Shown one piece after another: positions 57,083 through 64,000 of a DNA stretch of 64,000 bases. The position numbers were made by a program, and so were the translations under genes. This DNA comes from Streptomyces sp. NBC_00390 (lineage in GTDB: Bacteria > Actinomycetota > Actinomycetes > Streptomycetales > Streptomycetaceae): positions 3,224,001-3,288,000 of the forward strand of contig NZ_CP107945.1 of NCBI RefSeq assembly GCF_036057275.1, written 5' to 3'. The notes under the pieces were generated by a model that was not told the origin of the DNA, did not search any database, and saw only the letters and a list, made by a program, of their open reading frames with translations. Every line of letters starts with the position of its first letter. Position 1 is the stretch's first letter.

Positions 57083-58363
57083 TTACTTCTCGGAGGACAG
57101 GGGGGTGGTTTCAGGGGTGTGGTTGAGCGTCGGGCCGAGGAGCCAGGCGGCGATCTCCCGGATCGCCCCCTCTCCACCGGGCGTGGCAGTGACTGCACGC
57201 GCGGCGGCCCTTACGGAGTCGTGCGCACTCGCCACGGCCACGGGCCATCCGACGAGGTGGAAGCACGGCAGGTCGTTGACGTCGTTGCCGACGTAGAGCA
57301 CGCGCCCGGGGGCGATCCCGTGCTCCTCGCACCACTGCGCGAGGGCGAGGTCCTTGCGGTCGATGCCGTGCAGGACGGGGACCTTGAGCTTGCGCGCCCG
57401 GGCGGCGACGACCGGGTTCTGCTCGGTGGACAGGATCAGCAGTTCCAGTCCGGCCTTGCGCAGATGGGCCACGCCGAGGCCGTCACCGCGGTGGACGGAG
57501 ACGATCTCGCGGCCGTCGGCGTCGATGAGCACCCGGTCGTCGGTCTGGGTGCCGTCGAAGTCGAGCACGACGGCGTCGATGTCCTCGCGGGTGGGCAGCG
57601 CGCGCTCGTCGAGCAGCGGTGCGAGCGCCCGGGCACGGGCCAGGTCGTGCGGGTCGTCGACCTCCAGGACACGTGCGGGGTCGGTCCGTACCAGCGCGGT
57701 GCGGCCGAAGAAGCGGTGGCCCGCCTCGCGGAACCCGGCCGCGGCCATGGCGTAGGCGGCGCCGGTCTCGAGGAAGTCCTGCGGGCGGTCCTGGCGGCGC
57801 GGCCGGAAGGACGAGTCGTGGTTGACGCCGTATCCGGAGCCGGCCGTGGTGGCGGTGTCGACGAGCACGGCGGTGGAACCGGCCGCGCGCTGCGCGCTCT
57901 CACCGGCCGCGGCGGCGCTGGTGTCGCTCTCACGCCAGACGAAGCCGTGGAAGGGCGCGACGGTGACCGCGCTGTCCGCGCCGTCCTCTACGACCGCGCG
58001 GGCGACGCCGTCGACGTCCTCGCGGGACACGAAGGGGCTGGTGCACTGCACGAGCAGCACCACGTCGACGGGTGCGCCGTGCATCGCCTCGTGGGCGTCC
58101 ATGGCATGCAGCACGGCGGACTCGCTGGTGGCGGTGTCCCCGGCGATGGCTGCCGGGCGCAGCACCACTTCGGCGCCCGCGCTGCGCGCGGCTGCCGCGA
58201 TGTCCTCGTCGTCGGTGGAGACCACGACATGCGTGACCAGCGGCGCGTCGAGGCAGGCGTGGACGGCTCGCGCCACGAGCGGCACACCGCCCACGGGGGC
58301 GAGGTTCTTGGCCGGGACGCCCTTGGACCCGCCACGGGCGGGGATCACGGCGAGTACGGTCAT
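57083..58363 (-). CDS. neuA: CMP-nonulosonate synthetase fused to a HAD phosphatase (NeuA-HAD)
   Basis: 426 residues. Residues 1 to about 255: CMP-acylneuraminate synthetase (VIPARGGSKGVPAKNLAPVGG, QCTSPF, AAYAMAAAGF). From about residue 262: a KdsC-like HAD phosphatase (DAVVLDFDGTQTDD with the nucleophile aspartate, LILSTEQNPVVAARARKL, YVGNDVNDLPCFHLVGWPVAVASAHDSVR). The fused phosphatase suggests a 9-phosphate intermediate, as in Kdn synthesis from mannose-6-phosphate, so the pair NeuB + NeuA-HAD could provide Kdn-9-P, dephosphorylate it and activate it with CMP. This is inference; the motif assignments are direct. Confidence 0.92.
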   Translation of the reverse strand: MTVLAVIPARGGSKGVPAKNLAPVGGVPLVARAVHACLDAPLVTHVVVSTDDEDIAAAARSAGAEVVLRPAAIAGDTATSESAVLHAMDAHEAMHGAPVDVVLLVQCTSPFVSREDVDGVARAVVEDGADSAVTVAPFHGFVWRESDTSAAAAGESAQRAAGSTAVLVDTATTAGSGYGVNHDSSFRPRRQDRPQDFLETGAAYAMAAAGFREAGHRFFGRTALVRTDPARVLEVDDPHDLARARALAPLLDERALPTREDIDAVVLDFDGTQTDDRVLIDADGREIVSVHRGDGLGVAHLRKAGLELLILSTEQNPVVAARARKLKVPVLHGIDRKDLALAQWCEEHGIAPGRVLYVGNDVNDLPCFHLVGWPVAVASAHDSVRAAARAVTATPGGEGAIREIAAWLLGPTLNHTPETTPLSSEK

Positions 58364-58446
58364 CGGTGCTCCTGAGTACGGGGCGTGCGGGGCTCGGGCG
58401 CCGTCCGTGCGGGCGGCCGCCGGGCCGGGGTTCTTGGGGGCGGGGA

Positions 58447-59760
58447 TCACAGCTGGCCCATCCGGCGGATGACGGGTGCGACGCGCTGCACGCCGTGGCG
58501 GTACGCCCCGCGCGCCGCCTCCCTGACCGCGTCGCGCATCACCCGCCGTACGCCGCTGACCTCGGACTTCGCGGTACCCGGCAGCGGTGTGCCGTCGGGG
58601 GCGAGGTGGTGGCGGGCGAGGATGCCCGGCAGATATCCGGGGGCGGTGGCGGGGGTGTAGTACGGGGCGAGCGGCGGCAGGCCGGGCACGAGCAGCAGTC
58701 GTGCGACCCGCTTGCGGGCCTCGTCGAACGCACCGTCGTACGAGCCGTCGGCGGCGACGCCCTGCCGGGACAGCCATTCGGCGTCCGGCGCGGGCCGGTG
58801 TCCGCCGTCGAGCTGGTCCCATGAGGCCATCAGGCCCGAGCCGAGGAAGTGGTGGTTGCCGAGCGCCTCACGCACACCGAGATCGGTGAGGATCGCGGTG
58901 GGGATGCGCCGGTGCAGGGACTCGAGGGCGGCGGTCGAGGAAACGGTCACCAGCAGGTCGGTGCGGTCGAGGACGTCGCTCATGTGCCCGTAGACCAGGG
59001 AGAAGTTCGGCGGCAGTCCGCCGCGCAGCTTCTCGGCGAGCTTCTGGTAGGGGAGCTCCTCGATGTGGGTGGTGTGCTCGCCCGGCTTGGAGCGGAGCTT
59101 GAGCAGCACCTCGCGCTTCGGGTGGAGTCTGGCGTGCTCGACGAGCCGGCGCAGCAGATGGGCGCGGTCGGCTCGGGAGGCGGGCACGGACGGCTGAGCG
59201 GCGAACACGACGGTGTCGCGGTCGTCCTTCGGCTCGTACGGCGCACCGCCGAGGAACGGCAGCGCGGCCTCGGTGACCGCCGATGCGTCGGCGCCGACCC
59301 CTTCGTACACGGCGCGGAAGCGGTCAGCGTCGTGCCGGGAGTTGGCGAGGACGACGTCCGCGCCGTGGCGCAGCAGCAGGCCGTCTGCGAGCTTCTCGTA
59401 CACGACGCCGACATAGCCGGTGACGATCACGGGCCGGCGGGACAGGGCGAGGGCGGCCAGTCCGTGCAGCATGGCCTGTACGCCGCCGCCGACGAGGGCG
59501 AGCACGACCACGTCGTACGGCTCGTCCTTCATCGTGCGCAGGAACTCGTTCCCCGTCACCTCGCGCAGTTCGTCGGCACTTACCCCCACCTCCGCGAGCT
59601 GGCGGGCCGTGGGAGTGGCCCGGCCGCGCAGCAGAAAGCCGCTCAGCTCTATGGAGGTGCTCGGTGCGATACGGCGCGCGGTGAGCGCACCCCATTTCCA
59701 CCGGGTGTCGGAGTCGGCGAGTACGGCAACCCGTACGGCCTCGCTGGTACTTGTTGGCAC
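58447..59760 (-). CDS. DUF6716-type putative glycosyltransferase
   Basis: 437 residues. RVAVLADSDTRWKWGALTA opening, then VVVLALVGGGVQAMLHGLAAL, YEKLADGLLLRHGADVVLANS, KREVLLKLRSKPGEHTTHIEE and LVYGHMSDVLDRTDLLVTVSSTAALESLHRRIPTAILTDLGV. The SSTAAL and KLR(S)KPGEH stretches resemble the S/T and HP motifs of GT-B wall-polymer transferases. It probably builds or primes the nonulosonate polymer. GTG 59760 is 7 nt from TAACGT, a leaderless layout. Confidence 0.75.
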   Translation of the reverse strand: MPTSTSEAVRVAVLADSDTRWKWGALTARRIAPSTSIELSGFLLRGRATPTARQLAEVGVSADELREVTGNEFLRTMKDEPYDVVVLALVGGGVQAMLHGLAALALSRRPVIVTGYVGVVYEKLADGLLLRHGADVVLANSRHDADRFRAVYEGVGADASAVTEAALPFLGGAPYEPKDDRDTVVFAAQPSVPASRADRAHLLRRLVEHARLHPKREVLLKLRSKPGEHTTHIEELPYQKLAEKLRGGLPPNFSLVYGHMSDVLDRTDLLVTVSSTAALESLHRRIPTAILTDLGVREALGNHHFLGSGLMASWDQLDGGHRPAPDAEWLSRQGVAADGSYDGAFDEARKRVARLLLVPGLPPLAPYYTPATAPGYLPGILARHHLAPDGTPLPGTAKSEVSGVRRVMRDAVREAARGAYRHGVQRVAPVIRRMGQL

Positions 59761-59767
59761 GTCGAGG

Positions 59768-59773
59768 ACGTTA
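59768..59773 (-). promoter_or_regulatory. Probable -10 element of the DUF6716 gene (leaderless)
   Basis: TAACGT on the minus strand, 7 nt before GTG 59760. The divergent gene has the same layout. Confidence 0.5.
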
Positions 59774-59935
59774 GGAAGGCATTTCGTTTCACGGCCCAAC
59801 TCAACTGCAACAGCGGGTTAACAGAACATCTACGGACGGGGTAATGGGCCGGGGAACGGGCGGGTTAACAAAGTCGACGCCCTGCGTTCACCTGTCATCC
59901 TTCCAGCGGTCAATGCGAATGCCGGGTGGGCAACC

Positions 59936-59941
59936 TAGCCT
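59936..59941 (+). promoter_or_regulatory. Probable -10 element of the glycosyltransferase-2 gene (leaderless)
   Basis: TAGCCT, 7 nt, GTG 59949. Confidence 0.5.
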
Positions 59942-59948
59942 CACGCGG

Positions 59949-60926
59949 GTGGTCAAGCTCTCCGTCATCGTGCCGTTCTTCAACGTGCAGACATACGCCC
60001 CGGACACCCTCAAGAGCCTGCAGGCGAACGCCCGCGAGGACTTCGAGTTCCTTCTTGTCGACGACTTCTCGACGGACGGCACACCGGAGATCCTCGAGCG
60101 CGCGGAACGCGAGGTACCGGGTGCCGTCCTGATCAGACATGAACAGAACGGCGGGCTGGCCACCGCGCGCAACACCGGCCTGGATGCCGCCCGCGGTGAA
60201 TACCTGACGTTCCTCGACGGCGACGACTGGCTCGCGCCCGGGCACTTCGCGCAGCTGCTCGGCGCCATGGAGGATCTCGGCGTCGACTTCGTGCGCACGG
60301 ACCATGTGCAGTGCACGGCCCGCGAGCGCAAGGTGCACCGGGTACCGGTCGGCCGGCGCGGTGAGGTGCTGCGGCCGCGCGACGCGATCCTGCCCGCCGA
60401 CCGCTCCACCGGCGTCGACTATCCCTTCGCCTGGGCCGGGATGTACCACCGCCGGCTGCTGGACCGAGGTCTGCTGCACTTCACTCACGGGCTGCGCACC
60501 GCCGAGGACCGGCCCTGGATCTGGCGGCTGCACCGCGAGGCGGAATCATTCGCCGCGATCAGTCAGCTGAGCATCTTCTACCGGCGCGGGGTCGCCTCGT
60601 CGCTCACGCAGATCGGCGACATCCGGCAGCTCGATTTCATCAAGGCATTCGACCAGGTGCTCGAAGAAACGGCGAAAGACGCGGATGCCGACCGGCTGCT
60701 TCCAAAGGCCGTACGTACATACTGTGCCGTCATCTCCCACCACCTGGGATCGATCGAGAGGTTCGAGCCTGCTGTGGCAAGGAAACTGCGTTCAATGAGC
60801 GCGGCCGCTCTGAAGCGTATGCCGCAGGACATCCTCAAGGACGCACTCGACTCGATGGACATCGAGCGGGCGTCCAGACTGCGCCGGGTGCGCCGCCGCC
60901 CCGTCTCCGTGGAGGCCGCGGCCTGA
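59949..60926 (+). CDS. Family-2 glycosyltransferase
   Basis: 325 residues. GT-A fold: LSVIVPFFNVQTYAPDTLKSL, FEFLLVDDFSTDGTPEIL, NGGLATARNTGLDAARGEYLTFLDGDDWLAPGHF, with the metal-binding DGDD. ERWxxW-type acceptor region is HGLRTAEDRPWIWRLHREAE. It likely transfers a hexose in the wall polymer. The GTG at 59949 is selected by promoter spacing and by the first strand following at once; the frame is open to 59844. The stop overlaps the next ATG. Confidence 0.88.
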   Translation: MVKLSVIVPFFNVQTYAPDTLKSLQANAREDFEFLLVDDFSTDGTPEILERAEREVPGAVLIRHEQNGGLATARNTGLDAARGEYLTFLDGDDWLAPGHFAQLLGAMEDLGVDFVRTDHVQCTARERKVHRVPVGRRGEVLRPRDAILPADRSTGVDYPFAWAGMYHRRLLDRGLLHFTHGLRTAEDRPWIWRLHREAESFAAISQLSIFYRRGVASSLTQIGDIRQLDFIKAFDQVLEETAKDADADRLLPKAVRTYCAVISHHLGSIERFEPAVARKLRSMSAAALKRMPQDILKDALDSMDIERASRLRRVRRRPVSVEAAA

Positions 60927-62284
60927 TGCGTACCACCCAGATCTTCTACGCCTCTTCGCTCTACGGGGCGGCCACGCTGGCCGCCGCGATCGACAGCGGC
61001 TGCTTCGGACCCGCGGACCGGCGGCTGCTGCTGGTCGCCAACAACGCGACGACGCCCGAGACCACGCTCTCCCTCGACAAGATGCCCGGTTTCCGGGCGC
61101 TGCGCGACCGCTTCGACGGCGTGCTCTCCTGGAACGAGACCATCGCGCCCTTCCACCCCGGCGGTTGGGCGCCGCGCGGTGACGACATCCCGCTGTGGGA
61201 GCGGTATCTGCGGCAGCTGTGGGACCTCGGCGACGACCGGATCGAGCTTGCGGTCGAGTCCATCCAGGTCAACCCCGCCCTGGCGATCGCCCAGCTCTTC
61301 CCCGAGGCGGCGCTCGACGTGTACGCGGACGGGCTGATGAGCTACGGCCCCACCCGCAGCAAGATCGACCCACTGGTCGGGGAGCGGGTGCGCAGGCTGT
61401 TCCATCTCGATCTGGTGCCGGGTCTGCAGCCGCTGCTGCTCGCGGAGTTCGGGGCACAGCCGCAGATCATCCCTGCCGAGGCCTTCGTCAAGGTCATCGA
61501 CGAGCTCTCCGACGCCGTGCAGGACGCGACGGACGGGGCCGTCGCGGCTGCCACGGGTGCCACAGGTGCCACAGGTGCCGGCGAAGGGCCGGCCCTGCTG
61601 CTCGGCCAGTACCTCGCAGCTCTCGGCATCATCACGCCCGAGGAGGAAGAGACGCTCCACGTCCGTATGGTCAAGGGCGCGGCCGCCCTCGGCCACCGCC
61701 GGATCGTCTTCAAGCCGCACCCGACCGCTCCGGCCTCCTGGACGCGCACGCTGGAGCGCGAGGCGGCGGCGCTGGACATCGAACTGACCGTGCTGGACCG
61801 GCCGTTGCTGGCCGAGGTGCTCTACCGGCAGCTGCGTCCGGCCCTGGTGGCAGGCTGCTTCTCGACCGCGCTGTTCACAGCGAGCACCTTCTACGGCATT
61901 CCGGTCGCCCGGATCGGCACGGAGCCGCTGCTGGACCGGCTCACGCCCTACCAGAACAGCAACAGGGTGCCGCTGACGATCGTCGACGCGCTGCTGCCGG
62001 ACCTGGCGGCGGGCGCCGCGGGTACACCGGCGGAGGCGGGCGAGCGGCTCACGGGGCTGCTCAGCGCGGTGGGCTTCGCGATGCAGCCGCAGCTGCGGGC
62101 GGATCTGCGGCCTGCGGCGGAGCGTTTTCTCAGCAGTGGCGGGGACTCGGGCGTGTGGCGCTACTTCAAGCGCCGCCGGCTGACGGTGCTGGGCCTGCCG
62201 GGCGGCCTCCCGGTCCCGCGCAATGCGGCGGTCCGCCGCGTGGTGCGCAGGGCACGCCGCCTGAAGCGCGCGGCGCTGGGCTGA
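60926..62284 (+). CDS. Alpha-2,8-polysialyltransferase family protein
   Basis: 452 residues, ATG overlapping the previous stop (TGATG). TQIFYASSLYGAATLAAAIDSG opening, DVYADGLMSYGPTRSKI, then the HP motif FKPHPTAP and the S/T-rich motif GCFSTALFTASTFYGIPVARIG, which define the POLYST-type CMP-sialic-acid transferases. A poly-threonine/glycine/alanine insert (GATGATGAG) lies near residue 215. It probably polymerises CMP-activated nonulosonate from the NeuA/NeuB pathway, transcribed from the other strand. Confidence 0.85.
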   Translation: MRTTQIFYASSLYGAATLAAAIDSGCFGPADRRLLLVANNATTPETTLSLDKMPGFRALRDRFDGVLSWNETIAPFHPGGWAPRGDDIPLWERYLRQLWDLGDDRIELAVESIQVNPALAIAQLFPEAALDVYADGLMSYGPTRSKIDPLVGERVRRLFHLDLVPGLQPLLLAEFGAQPQIIPAEAFVKVIDELSDAVQDATDGAVAAATGATGATGAGEGPALLLGQYLAALGIITPEEEETLHVRMVKGAAALGHRRIVFKPHPTAPASWTRTLEREAAALDIELTVLDRPLLAEVLYRQLRPALVAGCFSTALFTASTFYGIPVARIGTEPLLDRLTPYQNSNRVPLTIVDALLPDLAAGAAGTPAEAGERLTGLLSAVGFAMQPQLRADLRPAAERFLSSGGDSGVWRYFKRRRLTVLGLPGGLPVPRNAAVRRVVRRARRLKRAALG

Positions 62285-62322
62285 GGGCCGGACCGCTTCC
62301 GGGGGCTCCGGCTTCCGGCACC

Positions 62323-62360
62323 GGGCGGGGTCGGGGTCTGTTCCCCGCCCCGCCCTTTTC
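62323..62360 (+). terminator. Rho-independent terminator of the glycosyltransferase operon
   Basis: GGGCGGGG and GGGG pair with CCCC and CCCCGCCC across a short internal loop, followed by TTTTC. It is one of few hairpins here with a T-tract. Confidence 0.85.
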
Positions 62361-62470
62361 CGTTTCCGGGCTCCGCCCCGAACCCCGCGCTCCGCCGGTG
62401 CCGCACGCACCCGTCGGGGCTCTGCCCCGAACCCCGGCCTCAATCGCCGGCGGGGCTCAGAACGGCACCC
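62361..62470. other. Intergenic region with GGGCTCCGCCCC-type short repeats
   Basis: CCGGGCTCCGCCCCGAACCCCG and the related CGGGGCTCTGCCCCGAACCCCG type sequence occur about 55 bp apart (each near 62365 and 62415). From experience these are common dispersed repeats in Streptomyces intergenic DNA. No gene seen. Confidence 0.6.
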
Positions 62471-62615
62471 GGTCCGGACATCGCGGCCCGGGAACCTTCA
62501 CGGCGGCGGGCTCGGAAGGGCACCGGCCCGGACATCGCGGCCCGGGAACCTTCACGCCGGCGGGGCGGACACGACCTGGTCCGGACACGCGGCCGGGGAA
62601 CCTTCACGCCGACGG
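62471..62615. repeat. 54-bp tandem repeat, three copies
   Basis: Units start at 62471, 62525 and 62579. Shared core: CGGACA...CGCGGC and GGGAACCTTCACG. The third copy overlaps the end of the TetR fragment and supplies its stop codon. Confidence 0.88.
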
Positions 62616-62855
62616 CCCCAGCACCGCCCCCACGCCCGCCACCACCGCCGCCAGTCCCGTCTCGAAGCCCTCGTCGTGGTGGGCGAACAGTTCGAACCCC
62701 GCTTCCGCAGCCAGCGGGTAGTCCGTCAGCCGTTCCGCTCGCGCGGCCAGGTCGTAGCCGGGGCCGCCCTGCGCCGGGTCCGGACCCATCGCCTGCTCCT
62801 CGATGACGTAGCCGATCGTGTAGCTGTACGCGGTGAGCCAGGCCTCTTCGGCGGC
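62604..62855 (-). pseudogene. TetR-type regulator, C-terminal fragment only
   Basis: On the minus strand: AEEAWLTAYSYTIGYVIEEQAM, then AARAERLTDYPLAAEAGFELFAHHDEGFETGLAAVVAGV, the tetracycline-repressor-like C-terminal domain. The HTH half is absent. At about 62855 the sequence changes directly into the monooxygenase fragment on the other strand. Confidence 0.75.
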
Positions 62856-62859
62856 GGGG

Positions 62860-63637
62860 CGGGGGCTTCGTCGCGATCTGCCCGCTGCCCGGCACCGCCG
62901 ACTTCCAGCTCGTCGCCCGGTTCACCGAGGGCTCCCGGGACACCTCGCCCGACGGCGTACGCGGCCTGGTCGCGGCCCGCACCCATCTCGCGGCCGCGGA
63001 CGTCACCGAGGTGCGCTGGTCCTCGGACTTCAGGCCGCGCGCGGCCATGGCCGGCCGCTTCCGCGAGGGGCGCGTCTTCCTGGCCGGAGACGCCGCCCAC
63101 ATTCACTCCCCCGCCGGCGGCCAGGGCCTCAACACCAGTGTCCAGGACGCGTACAACCTCGGCTGGAAGCTCGGCCGGGTGCTGCGGCACCGCGCTCCGG
63201 AGTCCCTGCTCGACACCTACGAACAGGAGCGGCTGCCCGTCGCCGAGCAGATGCTGGGCCTGTCGACCCGCATCCACCGCGGCGAACAGGAGCGCGGCAA
63301 GGAGACCCGGCAGTTGGGCCTCGGATACCGCGGCGGTCCGCTGTCATGCGGCGGAGCTGGGGCTCTGGAGGCGGGCGACCGCGCGCCTGACGGGCCGCTG
63401 CCGGGCGGCGGACGGCTCTTCGACCTCCTGCGCGGCCCGCACTTCACGCTGCTCGCGGTGGACACCGACGCCGAACTGCCGCCCCTGGACGGGGCGCAGG
63501 TGCACATCCACCGGATCGACGCGTACGAGCCGTACGGCAAGGGCCTGTTCCTGATCCGGCCCGACGGCTGCATCGGGTGGGCCGGTGCGGACGCGACCGG
63601 CCTTGTCACCTACCTCGGACGCGTCACGCGCTGCTGA
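62860..63637 (+). pseudogene. FAD-dependent monooxygenase, 3' part only
   Basis: Open in frame from about 62860: GGFVAICPLPGTADFQLVARF, VTEVRWSSDFRPRAAMAGRF, then the second FAD motif REGRVFLAGDAAHIHSPAGGQGLNTSVQDAYNLGWKL (about 63065-63174) and a C-terminal thioredoxin-like domain. The N-terminal GxGxxG half is missing and there is no start site. Ends at 63637, overlapping the convergent LysE gene by 14 bp. Confidence 0.85.
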
Positions 63638-64000
63638 GCGAGAGCTTCACGGCGAAGCCGAGGAACAGCGCACCGGCCGCCGATGTGGCCCCCGCCGACA
63701 GGCGCTTGCGGCGGCGGAAGGCGGCCGCGAGATGAGTGCCGGTGAATATCAGCAGGGTCAGGTACAGCACGCTCGCGACCTGAGCGAGCCCACCGAGCAC
63801 GACGAAGGACAGCGCCGGGTAGGCGTACCCGGGGTCGACGAACTGCACGAAGAAGGCGATGAAGAAGAGGATCGCCTTCGGGTTGAAGAGGCTGATCACA
63901 AAGGCCCGGCGGAACGGGCGTTCGCCGTCCGCCGCGGTTTCGGAGGCCCCCGCCGGCTCGGCCGTCAGCTCGCGGCGGGTGCGCCACATCGACCAGGCGG
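63624..64000 (-). CDS. LysE/RhtB-family exporter, cut by the window end
   Basis: The C-terminal 125 residues of a LysE-type amino-acid exporter: FRRAFVISLFNPKAILFFIAFFVQFVDPGYAYP is the family core, followed by two further helices and a short basic loop (AFRRRKRLSAG). The 5' end is beyond base 64000. Confidence 0.88.
   Translation of the reverse strand, partial: AWSMWRTRRELTAEPAGASETAADGERPFRRAFVISLFNPKAILFFIAFFVQFVDPGYAYPALSFVVLGGLAQVASVLYLTLLIFTGTHLAAAFRRRKRLSAGATSAAGALFLGFAVKLSLSSA

Noticed and set aside
1..64000. tRNA, rRNA, riboswitch or replication origin
   Set aside because: I saw no TTCGA-type T-arm with a matching acceptor stem, no rRNA-like stretch, no DnaA-box cluster and no recognisable riboswitch core. 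A covariance-model search was not possible.

Overview
The window is chromosomal DNA of a Streptomyces or a very close relative. The base composition is very GC-rich with strong third-position GC. Many genes start with GTG, and neighbours often overlap by four bases (ATGA/GTGA). Several loci are typical of the genus: AfsQ1/AfsQ2/SigQ, a Streptomyces-type T7SS-linked Rhs toxin, and a nonulosonic-acid cell-wall polymer cluster. From memory, the gene order matches the S. coelicolor region running down from accA2 (about SCO4921) to the teichulosonic-acid genes (about SCO4880). That assignment is recollection, not a database search.

Left part (1-14 kb): the end of an acyl-CoA carboxylase alpha subunit, a secreted cyclophilin, TetR and DeoR regulators, and an LpdA-type quinone reductase. 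Then come nucleoside-catabolism genes: purine nucleoside phosphorylase, a phosphohexomutase-family enzyme that may be the missing phosphopentomutase, deoC, and two aldehyde dehydrogenase-family genes. From 14 to 24 kb there is a kinase of the uridine-kinase type, the sigQ / afsQ1-afsQ2-lipoprotein locus with a recognisable AfsQ1 box, small exported proteins, adenosine deaminase, and an alpha/beta-hydrolase relative that lacks its serine.

Accessory part (24-38 kb): a duplicated polymorphic-toxin module (SseB-like protein, WXG-type adaptor, T7SS-signal toxin, immunity protein). The first copy is scarred by an internal deletion and carries a short toxin with no Rhs core. The second is complete, with a 1567-residue Rhs toxin. 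Downstream is a graveyard: a frameshifted Rhs tail, a spare immunity gene, a broken SUKH gene, a degenerate IS5-type transposase, and a small gene with a chimeric end. A NIPSNAP pair follows, next to a broken WYL-type regulator whose palindromic operator is intact.

Right part (38-64 kb): a LysR/MFS pair, an L,D-transpeptidase, a SigG-type sigma factor, a secreted peptidyl-arginine deiminase and SixA. Next is the second half of the nucleoside system: thymidine phosphorylase, cytidine deaminase, a BMP-type nucleoside ABC importer and its binding lipoprotein. A M20 amidohydrolase precedes a cell-wall nonulosonate cluster (NeuB, a NeuA-HAD fusion, putative glycosyl- and polysialyl-type transferases). 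The window ends at a deletion junction joining a TetR fragment to a monooxygenase fragment, then a LysE exporter cut by the window edge.

The unifying regulatory signal is a 12-bp palindrome, CTACGCGCGTAG. It lies upstream of punA, deoC, add and the ABC importer, with close variants at deoA and the binding lipoprotein. It defines a nucleoside uptake and catabolism regulon scattered over 46 kb. Several of its promoters look leaderless, with the -10 hexamer 6-7 nt before the start codon, and the same layout recurs at many other genes here.
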